64,000 bases of DNA from Pseudomonas saxonica (GTDB taxonomy: Bacteria; Pseudomonadota; Gammaproteobacteria; Pseudomonadales; Pseudomonadaceae). The notes below the pieces were generated by a model. That model was not told the origin of the DNA. It saw only the letters and a program-made list of their open reading frames with translations, and did not search any database. This document shows, in pieces, positions 46,501 through 55,001 of this stretch (positions are counted from its first letter, which is position 1; the number at the start of each line of letters is the position of its first letter). The stretch spans positions 62,001-126,000 of the forward strand of contig NZ_VFIO01000006.1 of the NCBI RefSeq assembly GCF_007858365.1, given 5' to 3'. Made by a program: the position numbers and the translations under genes.

Positions 46501-48631
46501 GTTGCAAGTCAGTATTATCAGAGCCGGTAATAACGCCTTGCTTCATCTGCAGAATAAAACGTTCGACTCTTTCGCAGAGACCTGCACGCTTTATGCTGTC
46601 CGCGAGTAAAGGAGGAAGGGGCAAGTTATCTGTAAACAATGCACGCAGCATGTCGTCGGTTGTATTTGAAGCCTGCAACACAGCGTCCATGGAATGGCTT
46701 GAGAGCACCTGTGCATCAGGCCCCAAACGCCTGCACAACTGCTCACGACGCCACAGTTGAGGGTTATCCAGTTCGTGAGTCCAGGCGCCGTGATTGTTAT
46801 GGTGCAATTTTGGGGTGTAGGCCTGGGGATCATTGGGGTGCTGGATATAGCTCTGTGTACTCAGGGGATCTGCCTTGATCCTGTAAACCTTGCCCTCCAG
46901 ATTGATATATGACTGCCCTTCAAAAAAATACACGCCTTGAGCATCCGGTTTGATACCCCCAAGCGATATGTTTCTCACCTCATAGGGCTTCAAGTCCGGC
47001 ACCCACAACCGCTTATGTCCTTGTACTGTCGTCACAGGTATTAATCCATCCACCACCGCAGAAGGCTTCAACGCTTTAGCCGCGCCAGCCGTACCCGCTG
47101 CCAAGGCCAGGTTCTGGACGATATCAAACAGGTACTCAAGTGCCTGTACACGATCACCCCGCCGCCAGGCCTTGATGCCTTCGTACACTTCGGTCCCCAG
47201 TTGAGCCACACTGACGGCCAATAACACCTCACCCAGTATGGGTACAAAACCCAGAGCGATACCGAGCAAACTGACGCCTAGATTTAAATACGATGCCAAA
47301 CGGGTAACACGGCTTTTAGTGTCTTCATCGTCTGTAGGTACAACTAATACGCGCGCATCATCCTTCATTTGCTCAAGTTGCAAGCGCCAGGCGACTTCAA
47401 ATGGCGGTTGTGTTTGAGGAATATGTTGAGTTTCTAGAAACAATGCCGGTTCATCGATAATGGGCGGCCGTCGAATCAACAGCGAATCCAGTGTCAGGTT
47501 TTTGGTGTCGATTCTGCGCATGAATTCGCTACGGTGGCGCAAAGGCACAAGCCTTGCGAAGTAACGCGTGAAACCGGGTTCCTGGAGCCACCCTCGCAAT
47601 TGCTCCTTGAAGGCCGTGAACGTTTGAAATAAATGAAATGACTGGCCGGGGGCCTGCGGCAAGTACACCAGGCAGCGTTGCACCTGTGCGGTGGGTTTGC
47701 GTTCCGGCCACATCACAATAATTCCGGGAATTTCAAAGCCCATTATTTTTAAAGTACTGTGCCGGGGATGGCCTTGCGCAGCAGAAATTTTCGTAAGGGC
47801 CAGCAGATCAACCATAAACATATAGTTCGTCGGACTCATTTGCTTCTTCATGTAGGCAAGATGCAATGCTGACGCAAACATATGTTGTTGATTCAAGCTG
47901 AACAGGTAATTTAGTTTATAACGTGTCGACCTTGGGTCATCACTGGGCCATCGATCATCGGGTGGGGCAAAAATATTACTCAGGTGAGTTTGATACTGTT
48001 GACCCAAATCCAGATTGCGACAAATCCTGGCAAATACCTCTGGTTTCAGAGATGAAGCAATGCGCGCAGAAGCGCCCTCTACTTTATAAATCAATGATCC
48101 CTGGGCAAAACCATTTACCTCGGTCTGAACGGCCTCAAAATTTTGCATGGCTGCCTGTAGCAGGCTTTGATGTGTAATGCTCGATACGATATTAACTTCC
48201 AGACTTTGGGGTACCAATAAGTCAGGTAACAGCAACCGGATGAGCGTGTCAGCCAGCTTGAACTGTTGCTGACTCAAAAAAACCAGCAAATTGTTCAGCA
48301 GGTGAACTTCTTTAAGACCATGCGCTCGAGGTGTTATAGCCCCCCACCCGTGTGCAGCCAATGCCGAATTCAATAACGGCTCGCAAAAAATTTCAATGGG
48401 CCTTATTTGCGACAAAACTTGCGAGACAGCCTGCTGAGTGACTTGCCCCTGCCTGATACTTTCACGCAATGCTTCACGAACAAACGAGGGCGCATCCTTG
48501 AACCACGATGGCAGCAGGGGCCCAATAAAGAGTTCATGCAGATTAGTGGCCTCTGTATTGGCCAGTTCCTGCGCACTGAGTGTTTTAGATGCGGTGGAAT
48601 CCGCTTCTAGTGCCTCTACAGGATTTTCCAT
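43511..48631 (-). CDS. Very large LRR protein with C-terminal NEL-type E3 ubiquitin ligase domain
   Basis: A 1706-residue protein without a Sec signal. The N-terminal 1100 residues resemble the dermonecrotic-toxin-like region (DUF6543) of large Pseudomonas proteins, with a hydrophobic pair of helices near 448-478 (GIALGFVPILGEVLLAVS). Leucine-rich repeats span about 1155-1305 (LRVLSLENNHLRELP, LTELNLQGNQV, LQVLDLRDNAI). The C-terminal 370 residues match the NEL ligase domain of IpaH/SspH effectors: catalytic Cys1434 in TCRDG (CxD motif) and EIQMYYHIQLANRLDLP. Known family members are injected into host cells and ubiquitinate host proteins. No secretion genes are nearby. AT-richer than its core-gene neighbours, suggesting transfer. 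Confidence 0.9.
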   Translation of the reverse strand: MENPVEALEADSTASKTLSAQELANTEATNLHELFIGPLLPSWFKDAPSFVREALRESIRQGQVTQQAVSQVLSQIRPIEIFCEPLLNSALAAHGWGAITPRAHGLKEVHLLNNLLVFLSQQQFKLADTLIRLLLPDLLVPQSLEVNIVSSITHQSLLQAAMQNFEAVQTEVNGFAQGSLIYKVEGASARIASSLKPEVFARICRNLDLGQQYQTHLSNIFAPPDDRWPSDDPRSTRYKLNYLFSLNQQHMFASALHLAYMKKQMSPTNYMFMVDLLALTKISAAQGHPRHSTLKIMGFEIPGIIVMWPERKPTAQVQRCLVYLPQAPGQSFHLFQTFTAFKEQLRGWLQEPGFTRYFARLVPLRHRSEFMRRIDTKNLTLDSLLIRRPPIIDEPALFLETQHIPQTQPPFEVAWRLQLEQMKDDARVLVVPTDDEDTKSRVTRLASYLNLGVSLLGIALGFVPILGEVLLAVSVAQLGTEVYEGIKAWRRGDRVQALEYLFDIVQNLALAAGTAGAAKALKPSAVVDGLIPVTTVQGHKRLWVPDLKPYEVRNISLGGIKPDAQGVYFFEGQSYINLEGKVYRIKADPLSTQSYIQHPNDPQAYTPKLHHNNHGAWTHELDNPQLWRREQLCRRLGPDAQVLSSHSMDAVLQASNTTDDMLRALFTDNLPLPPLLADSIKRAGLCERVERFILQMKQGVITGSDNTDLQLELLTELAGWPSGQVLRVVDVKGGTVKEYGSELAAMHPRMQITDAQINNGDLLKTTLECLSSEQRAQLSGEDVVGVDEQVQLLARTLGDHAETVKQRLVTRLYHASEPVTPYVNAITDHFSGLPVSVMTELMSHLAPGEVSVLEQTNRLPLHVLEEARSYVQFLRLNRALEGLYFEGLSNVDTQKLAWHTMQRLPGWPENLRLVIRDKTTGQELDRLGHASAPNRVELIKNADNYEFFSTVSEDTYSSPQLLKCVVRALSPSARAAMGMPEANAGQAFAHKVATLAAHERINSAQKLGLQTIKPWLKPPMRLADGRIGYTLGGRSGHLVDENKSRLLKNLVLELYPLMTEVQAGQFLYHLRLSPALATRALAALKTQLQTLRIDLEQWASGPVWSQPHTGPRVLMSAAEKRAIGQRLILAWRRQTPTINFGDHVGHVLDLNSWPVDSLPVLSADFSHISALRLADSPSGNLPFHFLQRFPNLRVLSLENNHLRELPLSLATLAHLTELNLQGNQVALSSDAVTMLSGLNKLKSLNLTGNPLGRRISVGQLPDLEALRLRHTQISEWPEGVENLTRLQVLDLRDNAIIHIPSEVLTPQRAVINRVTNLHDNPLNADSIRRLDIYRREQGINLGVEVLHAHARSARGILHWARQPTLDQTRIWNDLSSLRQSRSFFRVLEDMSESEQFLRTQDDLTERVWTMLTAMHENSELRRRSFDIAANPRTCRDGSAMTFASLELQRHVSTALRQSGTEEELLKLARGLFRLELLDKHVTEVINARHAVILAEQQEYVEQLQALVDAASPDFAPTPLREMSAEEQQGVAYRLGTPEALRLAPLLSAAGLRSRLARHDPLEIQMYYHIQLANRLDLPARPTSMRFAQIAQVTQAEVETARASVARQETPSALKASIETRDFWYEFLEKKYPEAFSLSDEPFAQRLDVLFSQRQGQSNGAYLESLNAIREERNQARQALITRLTTSELQAHPLAGAVNEAEAQAGN

Positions 48632-48797
48632 AAAACAAACCTGAGTTATTCATAGAAGCATTAGCTTATAGTCATAACCCAGACTGATTGAGTCAATTAG
48701 TTGATCAGTCACATGCCTATTCAAGCAAGCATATAACGTTAGAAAACAAACATGTACCGCACAAAATAAACATGTAAAGAAGTTACTTGCCAACAGC

Positions 48798-48827
48798 CCC
48801 TGGCGAGACATCACTGTCGCGCCAGGG
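48798..48827 (-). terminator. Hairpin after sohB
   Basis: CCCTGGCG pairs with CGCCAGGG across a 14-base loop, ten bases after the sohB stop on the reverse strand. No T run, so a weak terminator at best. Confidence 0.4.
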
Positions 48828-48836
48828 AGTGGCTTG

Positions 48837-49853
48837 TCAGAAAAACCGCTGAGTCAGACGGCGCCATACCGAATCAATTACGTGTTCCGCCGAGGTGCTT
48901 GCCGCGAGCCCGACACGCTCTTGCAGACTTTTACGCTGCGCGTAGTGCACGTGATAGAGATGAGCGTTTTTAGCGCGTTCAGACAGGTATTCATCACTGG
49001 TTTTCAGTTCATCAACCAATTGTTTTTCAACTGCGGCCACGCCCAGCCAGACCTCGCCAGTGGCCACTTCGTCAATCGCCAGTTGCGGGCGGTATTTGGC
49101 GACAAAATTCTTGAACAACTGATGGGTAATGTCCAAATCCTGCTGAAACTTCTCCCGGCCCTTCTCGGTGTTTTCGCCAAACACTGTCAACGTCCGTTTG
49201 TACTCACCCGCCGTCAGCACTTCATAGTCAATGTCATGCTTTTTAAGCAGACGATGCACATTCGGCAACTGCGCCACAACGCCAATGGAACCGAGAATCG
49301 CAAAAGGTGCGCTAATAATTTTTTGCCCAATGCAGGCCATCATATAGCCGCCACTGGCAGCCACTTTGTCGATGCAGATCGTCAGCGGAATTCCCGCTTG
49401 GCGGATACGCGCCAGTTGCGACGAGGCCAGACCATAGCTGTGAACCATGCCGCCACCACTTTCCAGGCGCAGCACCACTTCATCAGCGGGTGTGGCGAGG
49501 GTCAACAAGGCTGTGATTTCATGGCGCAAACTTTCAGTAGCAGACGCTTTGATGTCACCGTCGAAATCCAGCACAAAAACCCGGGGTTTATCTTCCGGTT
49601 GTTTTTTCAACTTTTTATCAGTCTTGGCCTGTTGCTTATGCAAAGACTTGAGTTGAGCTTTTGACAATAAGGTCTGTTCGAGTTTGTCGCGCAGCCCTTT
49701 GTAAAACTCATTCATCTTGTTGACCTGCAACTGCCCGGTCGTGCGACGGCCTCTACCACGCAATGCGGCGACAGTGACCAGCACCACCACAATGGCGATT
49801 ACCAGGGTTACGGTTTTAGCCAAAAAACTGGCGTAATCGGCAAGAAATTCCAC
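48837..49853 (-). CDS. sohB: Inner-membrane serine protease SohB (S49 family)
   Basis: A 338-residue signal-peptide-peptidase-like protease. One N-terminal membrane helix (TVTLVIAIVVVLVTVAAL) anchors it; a charged coiled region follows (KAQLKSLHKQQAKTDKKLKK). The S49 domain starts near residue 95, with the substrate groove (VVLRLESGGGMVHSYG), the nucleophile serine in KVAASGGYMMA and the general-base lysine in GEYKRTL. E. coli SohB is a suppressor of htrA loss. Family length normal. Confidence 0.93.
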   Translation of the reverse strand: MEFLADYASFLAKTVTLVIAIVVVLVTVAALRGRGRRTTGQLQVNKMNEFYKGLRDKLEQTLLSKAQLKSLHKQQAKTDKKLKKQPEDKPRVFVLDFDGDIKASATESLRHEITALLTLATPADEVVLRLESGGGMVHSYGLASSQLARIRQAGIPLTICIDKVAASGGYMMACIGQKIISAPFAILGSIGVVAQLPNVHRLLKKHDIDYEVLTAGEYKRTLTVFGENTEKGREKFQQDLDITHQLFKNFVAKYRPQLAIDEVATGEVWLGVAAVEKQLVDELKTSDEYLSERAKNAHLYHVHYAQRKSLQERVGLAASTSAEHVIDSVWRRLTQRFF

Positions 49854-50061
49854 AGCCTCTCCTTAAATTTCTGAGTGGCCCTGAGTTCGGGCCGCGTAAT
49901 GTTGCCCAGCATACCGACGCGACCTTCGACCTGCCAGCCACGAAACACAATGCCCAGCACGCCCATACGGACGATTCAAACGAGCGTATGTTTTTTCATT
50001 GACAGGTTCTTGCCTACCTCCTAACCTCGCCAGACTTTCAGCGTACCGGGATAAAGCGGAC

Positions 50062-50772
50062 GTGGGCAGCATCTATCTGATCAGACATGGCCAAGCCTCA
50101 TTCGGTGCAGACGACTATGACGTCCTGTCGCCTCTGGGGGTGCGCCAGGCTCAAATCACCGGCCAACATCTGGTTGATCTTGGTGTGCGTTTTGATCGCT
50201 GCCTGTCGGGTAATCTGCTACGCCAACAAGATACCGCCCAGCATGCGCTCGCCCAGTTCACTGCCGCAGGACTCACTGCGCCGGAACTGGAAATAGACCC
50301 GGCGTTCAATGAGTTCGATGCCTTCGCGGTGCTTGATGCGTTGCTTCCGGGCCTCTTGCCACAAGAACCAGAAGCCCTGAACACGCTGAAAAATGCCGCG
50401 CATGATCCGGAAGAATTCCAGCGCATCTTTGATCTGATCATTGCGCGCTGGATCAGCGGCACTTACGACACCCCGCAGCTAGAAAGCTGGCTGGGGTTTG
50501 TCGAGCGTGTGCAAGGAGGCCTGAACCGTGTTCTCGACCTCGCCAGCCATCATCAAAACATTGCCGTGTTCACTTCCGGCGGCAGCATCACTGCCCTGCT
50601 CCACTTGCTGACCCAAATTCCTGCCAGCGAGGCCTTCAAGCTGACCTGGCAAATTGTTAATACCTCGCTTAGCCAACTCAAGTTTCGTGGCCGCGAGGTC
50701 ACTCTGGCTTCCTTTAACAGTCATGTGCATTTACAACTGTTGAAGATGCCATCGCTGATCACTTACCGATGA
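50062..50772 (+). CDS. Histidine phosphatase family protein
   Basis: A 236-residue cytoplasmic phosphatase of the phosphoglycerate-mutase superfamily. The catalytic RHG motif stands at the start (SIYLIRHGQASFG), the second core arginine in LSGNLLRQQDTA, and the late histidine position is altered: VFTSGGSITALL has no obvious His where the family has GHGG. That could reduce activity or mean a shifted residue. GTG 50062 is chosen since the family begins MGSIYLIRHG; the frame is open 21 codons upstream. It heads a run of four same-strand genes linked to acyl metabolism. Confidence 0.85.
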   Translation: MGSIYLIRHGQASFGADDYDVLSPLGVRQAQITGQHLVDLGVRFDRCLSGNLLRQQDTAQHALAQFTAAGLTAPELEIDPAFNEFDAFAVLDALLPGLLPQEPEALNTLKNAAHDPEEFQRIFDLIIARWISGTYDTPQLESWLGFVERVQGGLNRVLDLASHHQNIAVFTSGGSITALLHLLTQIPASEAFKLTWQIVNTSLSQLKFRGREVTLASFNSHVHLQLLKMPSLITYR

Positions 50773-50827
50773 GCGCTGGCAACCGTGACCTGCGGGTCGC
50801 AGTAACTCACCCTAAAAGGATCGAACC

Positions 50828-51142
50828 ATGACTTCTGTAGCTGATGCCGTTCAAGCAATGAAAGCCAAATTCAACCCAGCCGCTGCTGAGGGCCTGGATC
50901 TGGTATTTGGTTTTCGCATTGATGACACCAAAAACTTCTCGTTGATTGTTAAAGACAACACCTGCGAGCTGCAAGAAGGCGAAAACCCGGATGCCCAAGT
51001 GACGCTGGTCATGGACGGCGAAACGCTGGAAGGCATCGTCAGCGGCGAGACCGATGGCATGCAAGCCTTCATGGGCGGCAAGCTGCGCGCTGAAGGCGAC
51101 ATGATGCTGGCCATGAAACTCAGCGAACTGTTCCCGTCGTAA
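50828..51142 (+). CDS. SCP2 sterol-binding domain protein
   Basis: A 104-residue stand-alone SCP2 domain: VADAVQAMKAKFNPAAAEGL, then DNTCELQEGENPDAQVTLVMDGETLEGIVSGE and a C-terminal GKLRAEGDMMLAMKLSELF. The family binds fatty acyl-CoA or other lipids in a hydrophobic pocket. AAAAGGATCGAACC precedes the ATG. It follows the phosphatase gene by 55 bases and ends at a strong terminator. Confidence 0.93.
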   Translation: MTSVADAVQAMKAKFNPAAAEGLDLVFGFRIDDTKNFSLIVKDNTCELQEGENPDAQVTLVMDGETLEGIVSGETDGMQAFMGGKLRAEGDMMLAMKLSELFPS

Positions 51143-51160
51143 GCTATACGCCACACTGAA

Positions 51161-51190
51161 AACCGAAGCCCACGCGCTTCGGTTTTTTTT
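51161..51190 (+). terminator. Strong intrinsic terminator after the SCP2 gene
   Basis: ACCGAAGC pairs with GCTTCGGT over a six-base loop, followed by eight Ts. Confidence 0.9.
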
Positions 51191-51339
51191 GCACTGCGTT
51201 TCGCTCAAGGGTTATCAAGATCGCTGATTGCCTGCTAACTACCGTGTCTATAAAGGCCGAGACTGGCTTGTAGCTGCACTAAGCGCCTATTAAATTAGCC
51301 CATGTTGTCCGGCCCCAACTATAAGTAGAAGAGATAATC

Positions 51340-52407
51340 ATGGCGCTCACCGACTCATCCACCCGTATCCGCACCGGAGAAGAACTTGATGCCGGCGCAG
51401 TCGATGGCTATCTCAAAACGAAGGTGCCAGGTCTGACCGGCAAGCCCGTGATCAGCCAATTCCCGGGCGGTGCCTCCAATCTGACCTACCTGATCGAATA
51501 CCCCGGTATAGAGCTGGTTCTGCGCCGCCCGCCCTTTGGGCATAAAGCCAAATCGGCTCACGACATGGGTCGCGAATACCGCATCATCAACCAGCTCAAG
51601 GAGGCCTTTCCCTATTGCCCGGGCACCTATGCCCACTGTACTGACGAATCGGTCATCGGCAGCGAGTTCTATGTCATGGAGCGCGTTAAGGGGATCATCC
51701 TGCGCTCAGATCTGCCCCCCGAACTGAATTTCACCGTTGAAGGCACGCGTACGCTTTGCCACAGCTTTATCGACAAGCTGGTTGAACTGCACAAGGTCGA
51801 CTACAACGCCTGCGGTCTGGGCGACTTGGGTAAACCGCAGGGCTATGTGCAAAGACAGATTAGTGGCTGGTGCGAACGATACGATAAAGCCTTGACCCCG
51901 GATGCACCGCACTGGCAACTCGTCAAGGACTGGCTAAAGGCCAATATGCCAGGCGACTCCCCTGCTCCGAGCCTTGTTCATAACGACTACCGCTTTGATA
52001 ACGTGATGCTTGATCCCGCCGATCCCATGAAGATCATCGGCGTTCTGGACTGGGAACTGACGACCCTTGGCGACCCTCTGATGGATCTGGGCAATAGCCT
52101 GGCCTATTGGATCGAGGCGGACGATCCCGCGCCCGTGCAACTAATGCGCCGCCAGCCAAGCCATGCACCCGGCATGCTGACACGCCGCGAATGGGTCGAC
52201 TATTACGCTGAACGCTCCGGGATACAGATCGACAATTTCGATTTTTACTACACCTATGGGCTGTTCCGCCTGGCCGGTATCGTTCAGCAGATCTACTTTC
52301 GCTACTACCACGGCCAAACCCGGGATAAACGGTTTGCCGCGTTCGTAAAAATGAATCAATTGCTGGAGCACATGAGCCTCAAGGTCATTGCCCAGTCCAG
52401 TCTTTAA
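51340..52407 (+). CDS. APH-family phosphotransferase (ACAD10/11- or LvaA-like acyl kinase)
   Basis: A 355-residue kinase-fold protein. Visible: PGGASNLTYLIEYPG nucleotide loop, VLRRPPFG with the lysine-equivalent strand, SEFYVMERVKG hinge, the catalytic HNDYRFDNVMLDP and the metal-binding LDWELTTLGDPLMDLG. This exact pattern belongs to the kinase domains of ACAD10/11 and the Pseudomonas LvaA group, which phosphorylate 4-hydroxyacyl-CoAs for dehydration. So a hydroxy-fatty-acid role is inferred, not antibiotic resistance. It is 24 bases before an SDR gene, likely one operon. Confidence 0.9.
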   Translation: MALTDSSTRIRTGEELDAGAVDGYLKTKVPGLTGKPVISQFPGGASNLTYLIEYPGIELVLRRPPFGHKAKSAHDMGREYRIINQLKEAFPYCPGTYAHCTDESVIGSEFYVMERVKGIILRSDLPPELNFTVEGTRTLCHSFIDKLVELHKVDYNACGLGDLGKPQGYVQRQISGWCERYDKALTPDAPHWQLVKDWLKANMPGDSPAPSLVHNDYRFDNVMLDPADPMKIIGVLDWELTTLGDPLMDLGNSLAYWIEADDPAPVQLMRRQPSHAPGMLTRREWVDYYAERSGIQIDNFDFYYTYGLFRLAGIVQQIYFRYYHGQTRDKRFAAFVKMNQLLEHMSLKVIAQSSL

Positions 52408-52431
52408 TGACGCCATCTGCAAGGAATCAGC

Positions 52432-53199
52432 ATGACCAAGACTCAACTGTTCGACCTCGATGGCAAAATTGCATTTGTTTCGGGTGCCAGTCGCGGCATC
52501 GGTGAAGCCATCGCCAAACTGCTGGCCCAGCAAGGCGCCCACGTGATTGTTTCCAGTCGCAAGCTCGAAGGTTGCCAACCAGTCGCCGATGCAATCATCG
52601 CCGAAGGCGGTAAAGCCACTGCCATTGCCTGTCACATTGGCGAGATGGAGCAGATCGTCCAGACGTTTGCCCACATTCGCGAAGCGTTCGGTCGCCTGGA
52701 CATATTGGTCAACAACGCCGCCACCAACCCGCAGTTCTGCCATGTACTGGACACCGACTTGAGTGCATTCCAGAAAACGGTTGATGTGAACATTCGCGGT
52801 TATTTCTTCATGTCGGTGGAAGCCGGCAAGCTGATGCGCACCCACGGTGGCGGCAGCATTATCAACGTCGCGTCAATCAACGGCGTATCCCCGGGTGAAT
52901 ACCAGGGTGTCTATTCGATGACCAAAGCAGCCGTGATCAACATGACCAAAGTGTTCGCCAAAGAGTGCGCGGCGTTCGGTATCCGCTGCAACGCCTTGTT
53001 GCCAGGCCTGACCGACACTAAATTTGCCTCAGCGCTGGTCAGCAATGACGCCATCTTGCAGACGGCACTGCAACATATCCCGCTTAAGCGCGTGGCCGCT
53101 CCCAGCGAAATGGCTGGGGCGGTGCTGTACCTGGCCAGTGATGCCTCCACTTACACCACCGGTGTTGCATTGAATGTGGATGGCGGCTTTTTGTCATAA
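52432..53199 (+). CDS. SDR family NAD(P)-dependent oxidoreductase
   Basis: A 255-residue short-chain dehydrogenase. Visible: VSGASRGIGEAIAKLL cofactor loop, NNAATNP, catalytic Ser in NVASINGVSPG, and YSMTKAA with the Tyr-x-x-x-Lys pair; the C-terminal TTGVALNVDGGFL is standard. It follows the APH-like kinase gene directly, so it probably oxidises or reduces a hydroxyacyl-CoA intermediate in the same pathway; this is inference. Confidence 0.92.
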   Translation: MTKTQLFDLDGKIAFVSGASRGIGEAIAKLLAQQGAHVIVSSRKLEGCQPVADAIIAEGGKATAIACHIGEMEQIVQTFAHIREAFGRLDILVNNAATNPQFCHVLDTDLSAFQKTVDVNIRGYFFMSVEAGKLMRTHGGGSIINVASINGVSPGEYQGVYSMTKAAVINMTKVFAKECAAFGIRCNALLPGLTDTKFASALVSNDAILQTALQHIPLKRVAAPSEMAGAVLYLASDASTYTTGVALNVDGGFLS

Positions 53200-53220
53200 C
53201 ACCTGCAGAACACAGCAAGC

Positions 53221-54456
53221 TTACTGCGACAACTCCCTGATCATGGCCACGGTCAGGTACAGCCGTGGAGCTACGCTGCTGAGTTCAATGTATTCGTTGT
53301 CCGCATGCAAACCCGCCCCCACGACGCCCATGGTTTCCAGCACCGCCGGTTTGGCACTGCCCGGTACGTAGGCGTAGCCGGCGTCCGTGCCAAAACGCAT
53401 GGCGATAGGCTCAATGGTTTTATCGATCTGGCCATAAAGCTGCCGGGCGGTTTTAGCCAAACTTTCGGAACCCTCATTTTTCGCCAGCGGCGGCCGGCCT
53501 TTATTCAAGGTGAGGGTGATCTGTGTGTCCGGGATCAGACTGTTTTTGGAAATACGCTCGGCGTCGGCCATCACCCGGGCATTCTCGCTGACGTCCGAGT
53601 AGCGCATATCCGCCTCAGCGGTGGCCAGATCTGGAATGATGTTGGCTTTCTCACCTGCTTTGGCCAGGGTCCAGTTGACGGTGGTGCCTTTAGCCGGGTC
53701 ACCCAGGTCCTTGAGTTGGATAATCTGATGGCTCAACTCAGTGAGGGCATTGCGGCCGTTCTCGGGTGCGGAACCGGCATGTGAGGAGCGGCCCTTGACC
53801 TCCAGTTTGACCTGATTGATCCCGTTGGTGGCCACAGTGACTGCGTCTGTATCGGGTGGCTCGTAAGAAAAGACGTAATCATGTTTGCGCGCCAGCTCGG
53901 CGATGATGCTTTTCGATCCGGCCGAGCCCATTTCTTCGTCCGGGTTGAAGAGCACGGTTAGCGCACCGTAGCCTTTGAACTGTTGGTCCTGAAGCAGCTT
54001 GATCGCGTGCAGGATCATCGCAACTCCGCCCTTGGCATCGGCAACACCGGGGCCGTATGCACGGTCGCCCTCTGTGCGGAACGGTCGTTTAGCCACGGTG
54101 CCAGGACCAAAAACGGTGTCGTAGTGCACCATCAGCAAGAAGTCTTTAGTGCCTGTACCTTTAAAGGTGCCGATGATGTTATTGCCCGCCGAAGGCGTGG
54201 CCGGGCGGGTTTCAACCTTGGCCCCCAGATCGGTAAGGCGCTTGACCAGCAGTGCGCTGATTTGCTCAAGCCCCTCTTGGGTGCCTGTACCGGTATCGAC
54301 CGACACCAGCGTTTTCAAGGTTTGCAGATAAGCCGGTTGCTCGGCTTGTGCTTGGGAGAGCAGTTGTTGGGGAGCACTTTCAGCGGCGTGAGTGGTTGCA
54401 CTGGCACATAGCCCCAGCAGAGTGGCTGTGGCGATGCTTATGTGTGACAACTGCAT
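53221..54456 (-). CDS. M20 family metallopeptidase (glutamate carboxypeptidase-like), exported
   Basis: A 411-residue periplasmic hydrolase. From the ATG at 54456 a signal peptide ends near THA before AES; the longer frame upstream adds charged residues before the signal and is not preferred. Zinc ligands of the M20/CPG2 group are visible: LMVHYDTVFGPG (His, Asp bridge), GVADAKGGVAM, the catalytic NPDEEMGSAGSK and a dimerisation part with SSHAGSAPENG. Known relatives cleave C-terminal glutamate from folates or peptides. Convergent with the SDR gene. Confidence 0.9.
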   Translation of the reverse strand: MQLSHISIATATLLGLCASATTHAAESAPQQLLSQAQAEQPAYLQTLKTLVSVDTGTGTQEGLEQISALLVKRLTDLGAKVETRPATPSAGNNIIGTFKGTGTKDFLLMVHYDTVFGPGTVAKRPFRTEGDRAYGPGVADAKGGVAMILHAIKLLQDQQFKGYGALTVLFNPDEEMGSAGSKSIIAELARKHDYVFSYEPPDTDAVTVATNGINQVKLEVKGRSSHAGSAPENGRNALTELSHQIIQLKDLGDPAKGTTVNWTLAKAGEKANIIPDLATAEADMRYSDVSENARVMADAERISKNSLIPDTQITLTLNKGRPPLAKNEGSESLAKTARQLYGQIDKTIEPIAMRFGTDAGYAYVPGSAKPAVLETMGVVGAGLHADNEYIELSSVAPRLYLTVAMIRELSQ

Positions 54457-54630
54457 AAGGGAGAGGCCTCGGTCCATGACAGGGAAGTAGCGTCTACCAC
54501 GCTCGTACAATTGAACAGGTAGAGCCCCAGACTAGTCCGGTCTCATGTCGCTGTGGGTAACCGATTGCCAAAACCGCGACAGGTCTCACAAAACGATCCC
54601 TGCAGCGTTTGAGTTGCCTTGCCAGGCAAA

Positions 54631-54654
54631 GCGGATCGTATGGGGGCGATCCGC
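54631..54654 (-). terminator. Hairpin downstream of the RcnB-like gene
   Basis: GCGGATCG pairs with CGATCCGC over an eight-base loop, about a dozen bases past the stop on the reverse strand, followed by TTTGCC. Probable terminator. Confidence 0.6.
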
Positions 54655-54665
54655 CGAGCCTCAGT

Positions 54666-55001
54666 TTACTCGCTGACTACTTTTCCATTCTTGGCGCGGA
54701 TTTCCTTGATCACATTATTGACCCCGTTGACCAATACGTAATGGTTGTCTATTTGCACCCATTGTTCGTCTTTAACCGGTTCGGTCAGATTTTTGGATTT
54801 CCAGTCTTTTATCGCTGCTTTATCACGAATAAATTGATCCGGAGCCTTGTCACCGACCCCGTAGCAACTGAATTTGTCCATCGACTTCACCAGTATCTGA
54901 TCGGCTTTGCAGTCGCTGGGGGCTTCATTGGCGGCTTGAGCTGCAAAGGGTGCGGCGCACATTAAACACGCCATTATTGATGCAGAAATAACATTGCGCA
55001 T
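54666..55001 (-). CDS. RcnB-like periplasmic protein
   Basis: A 111-residue exported protein. GAGGTGATT stands directly before the ATG at 55001, and the signal peptide ends AAQA near residue 24. The C-terminal part (QWVQIDNHYVLVNGVNNVIKEI) matches the end of RcnB-family domains, linked to nickel/cobalt homeostasis in E. coli. Two cysteines (SDCKAD, FSCYG) could pair. No rcnA is adjacent; function remains inferred from the fold only. Confidence 0.72.
   Translation of the reverse strand: MRNVISASIMACLMCAAPFAAQAANEAPSDCKADQILVKSMDKFSCYGVGDKAPDQFIRDKAAIKDWKSKNLTEPVKDEQWVQIDNHYVLVNGVNNVIKEIRAKNGKVVSE

Noticed and set aside
51340..52407. Aminoglycoside resistance gene
   Set aside because: The APH fold is present, but the hinge and LDWELTTLGDP pattern are those of acyl-CoA-linked kinases, and the neighbours are lipid genes.
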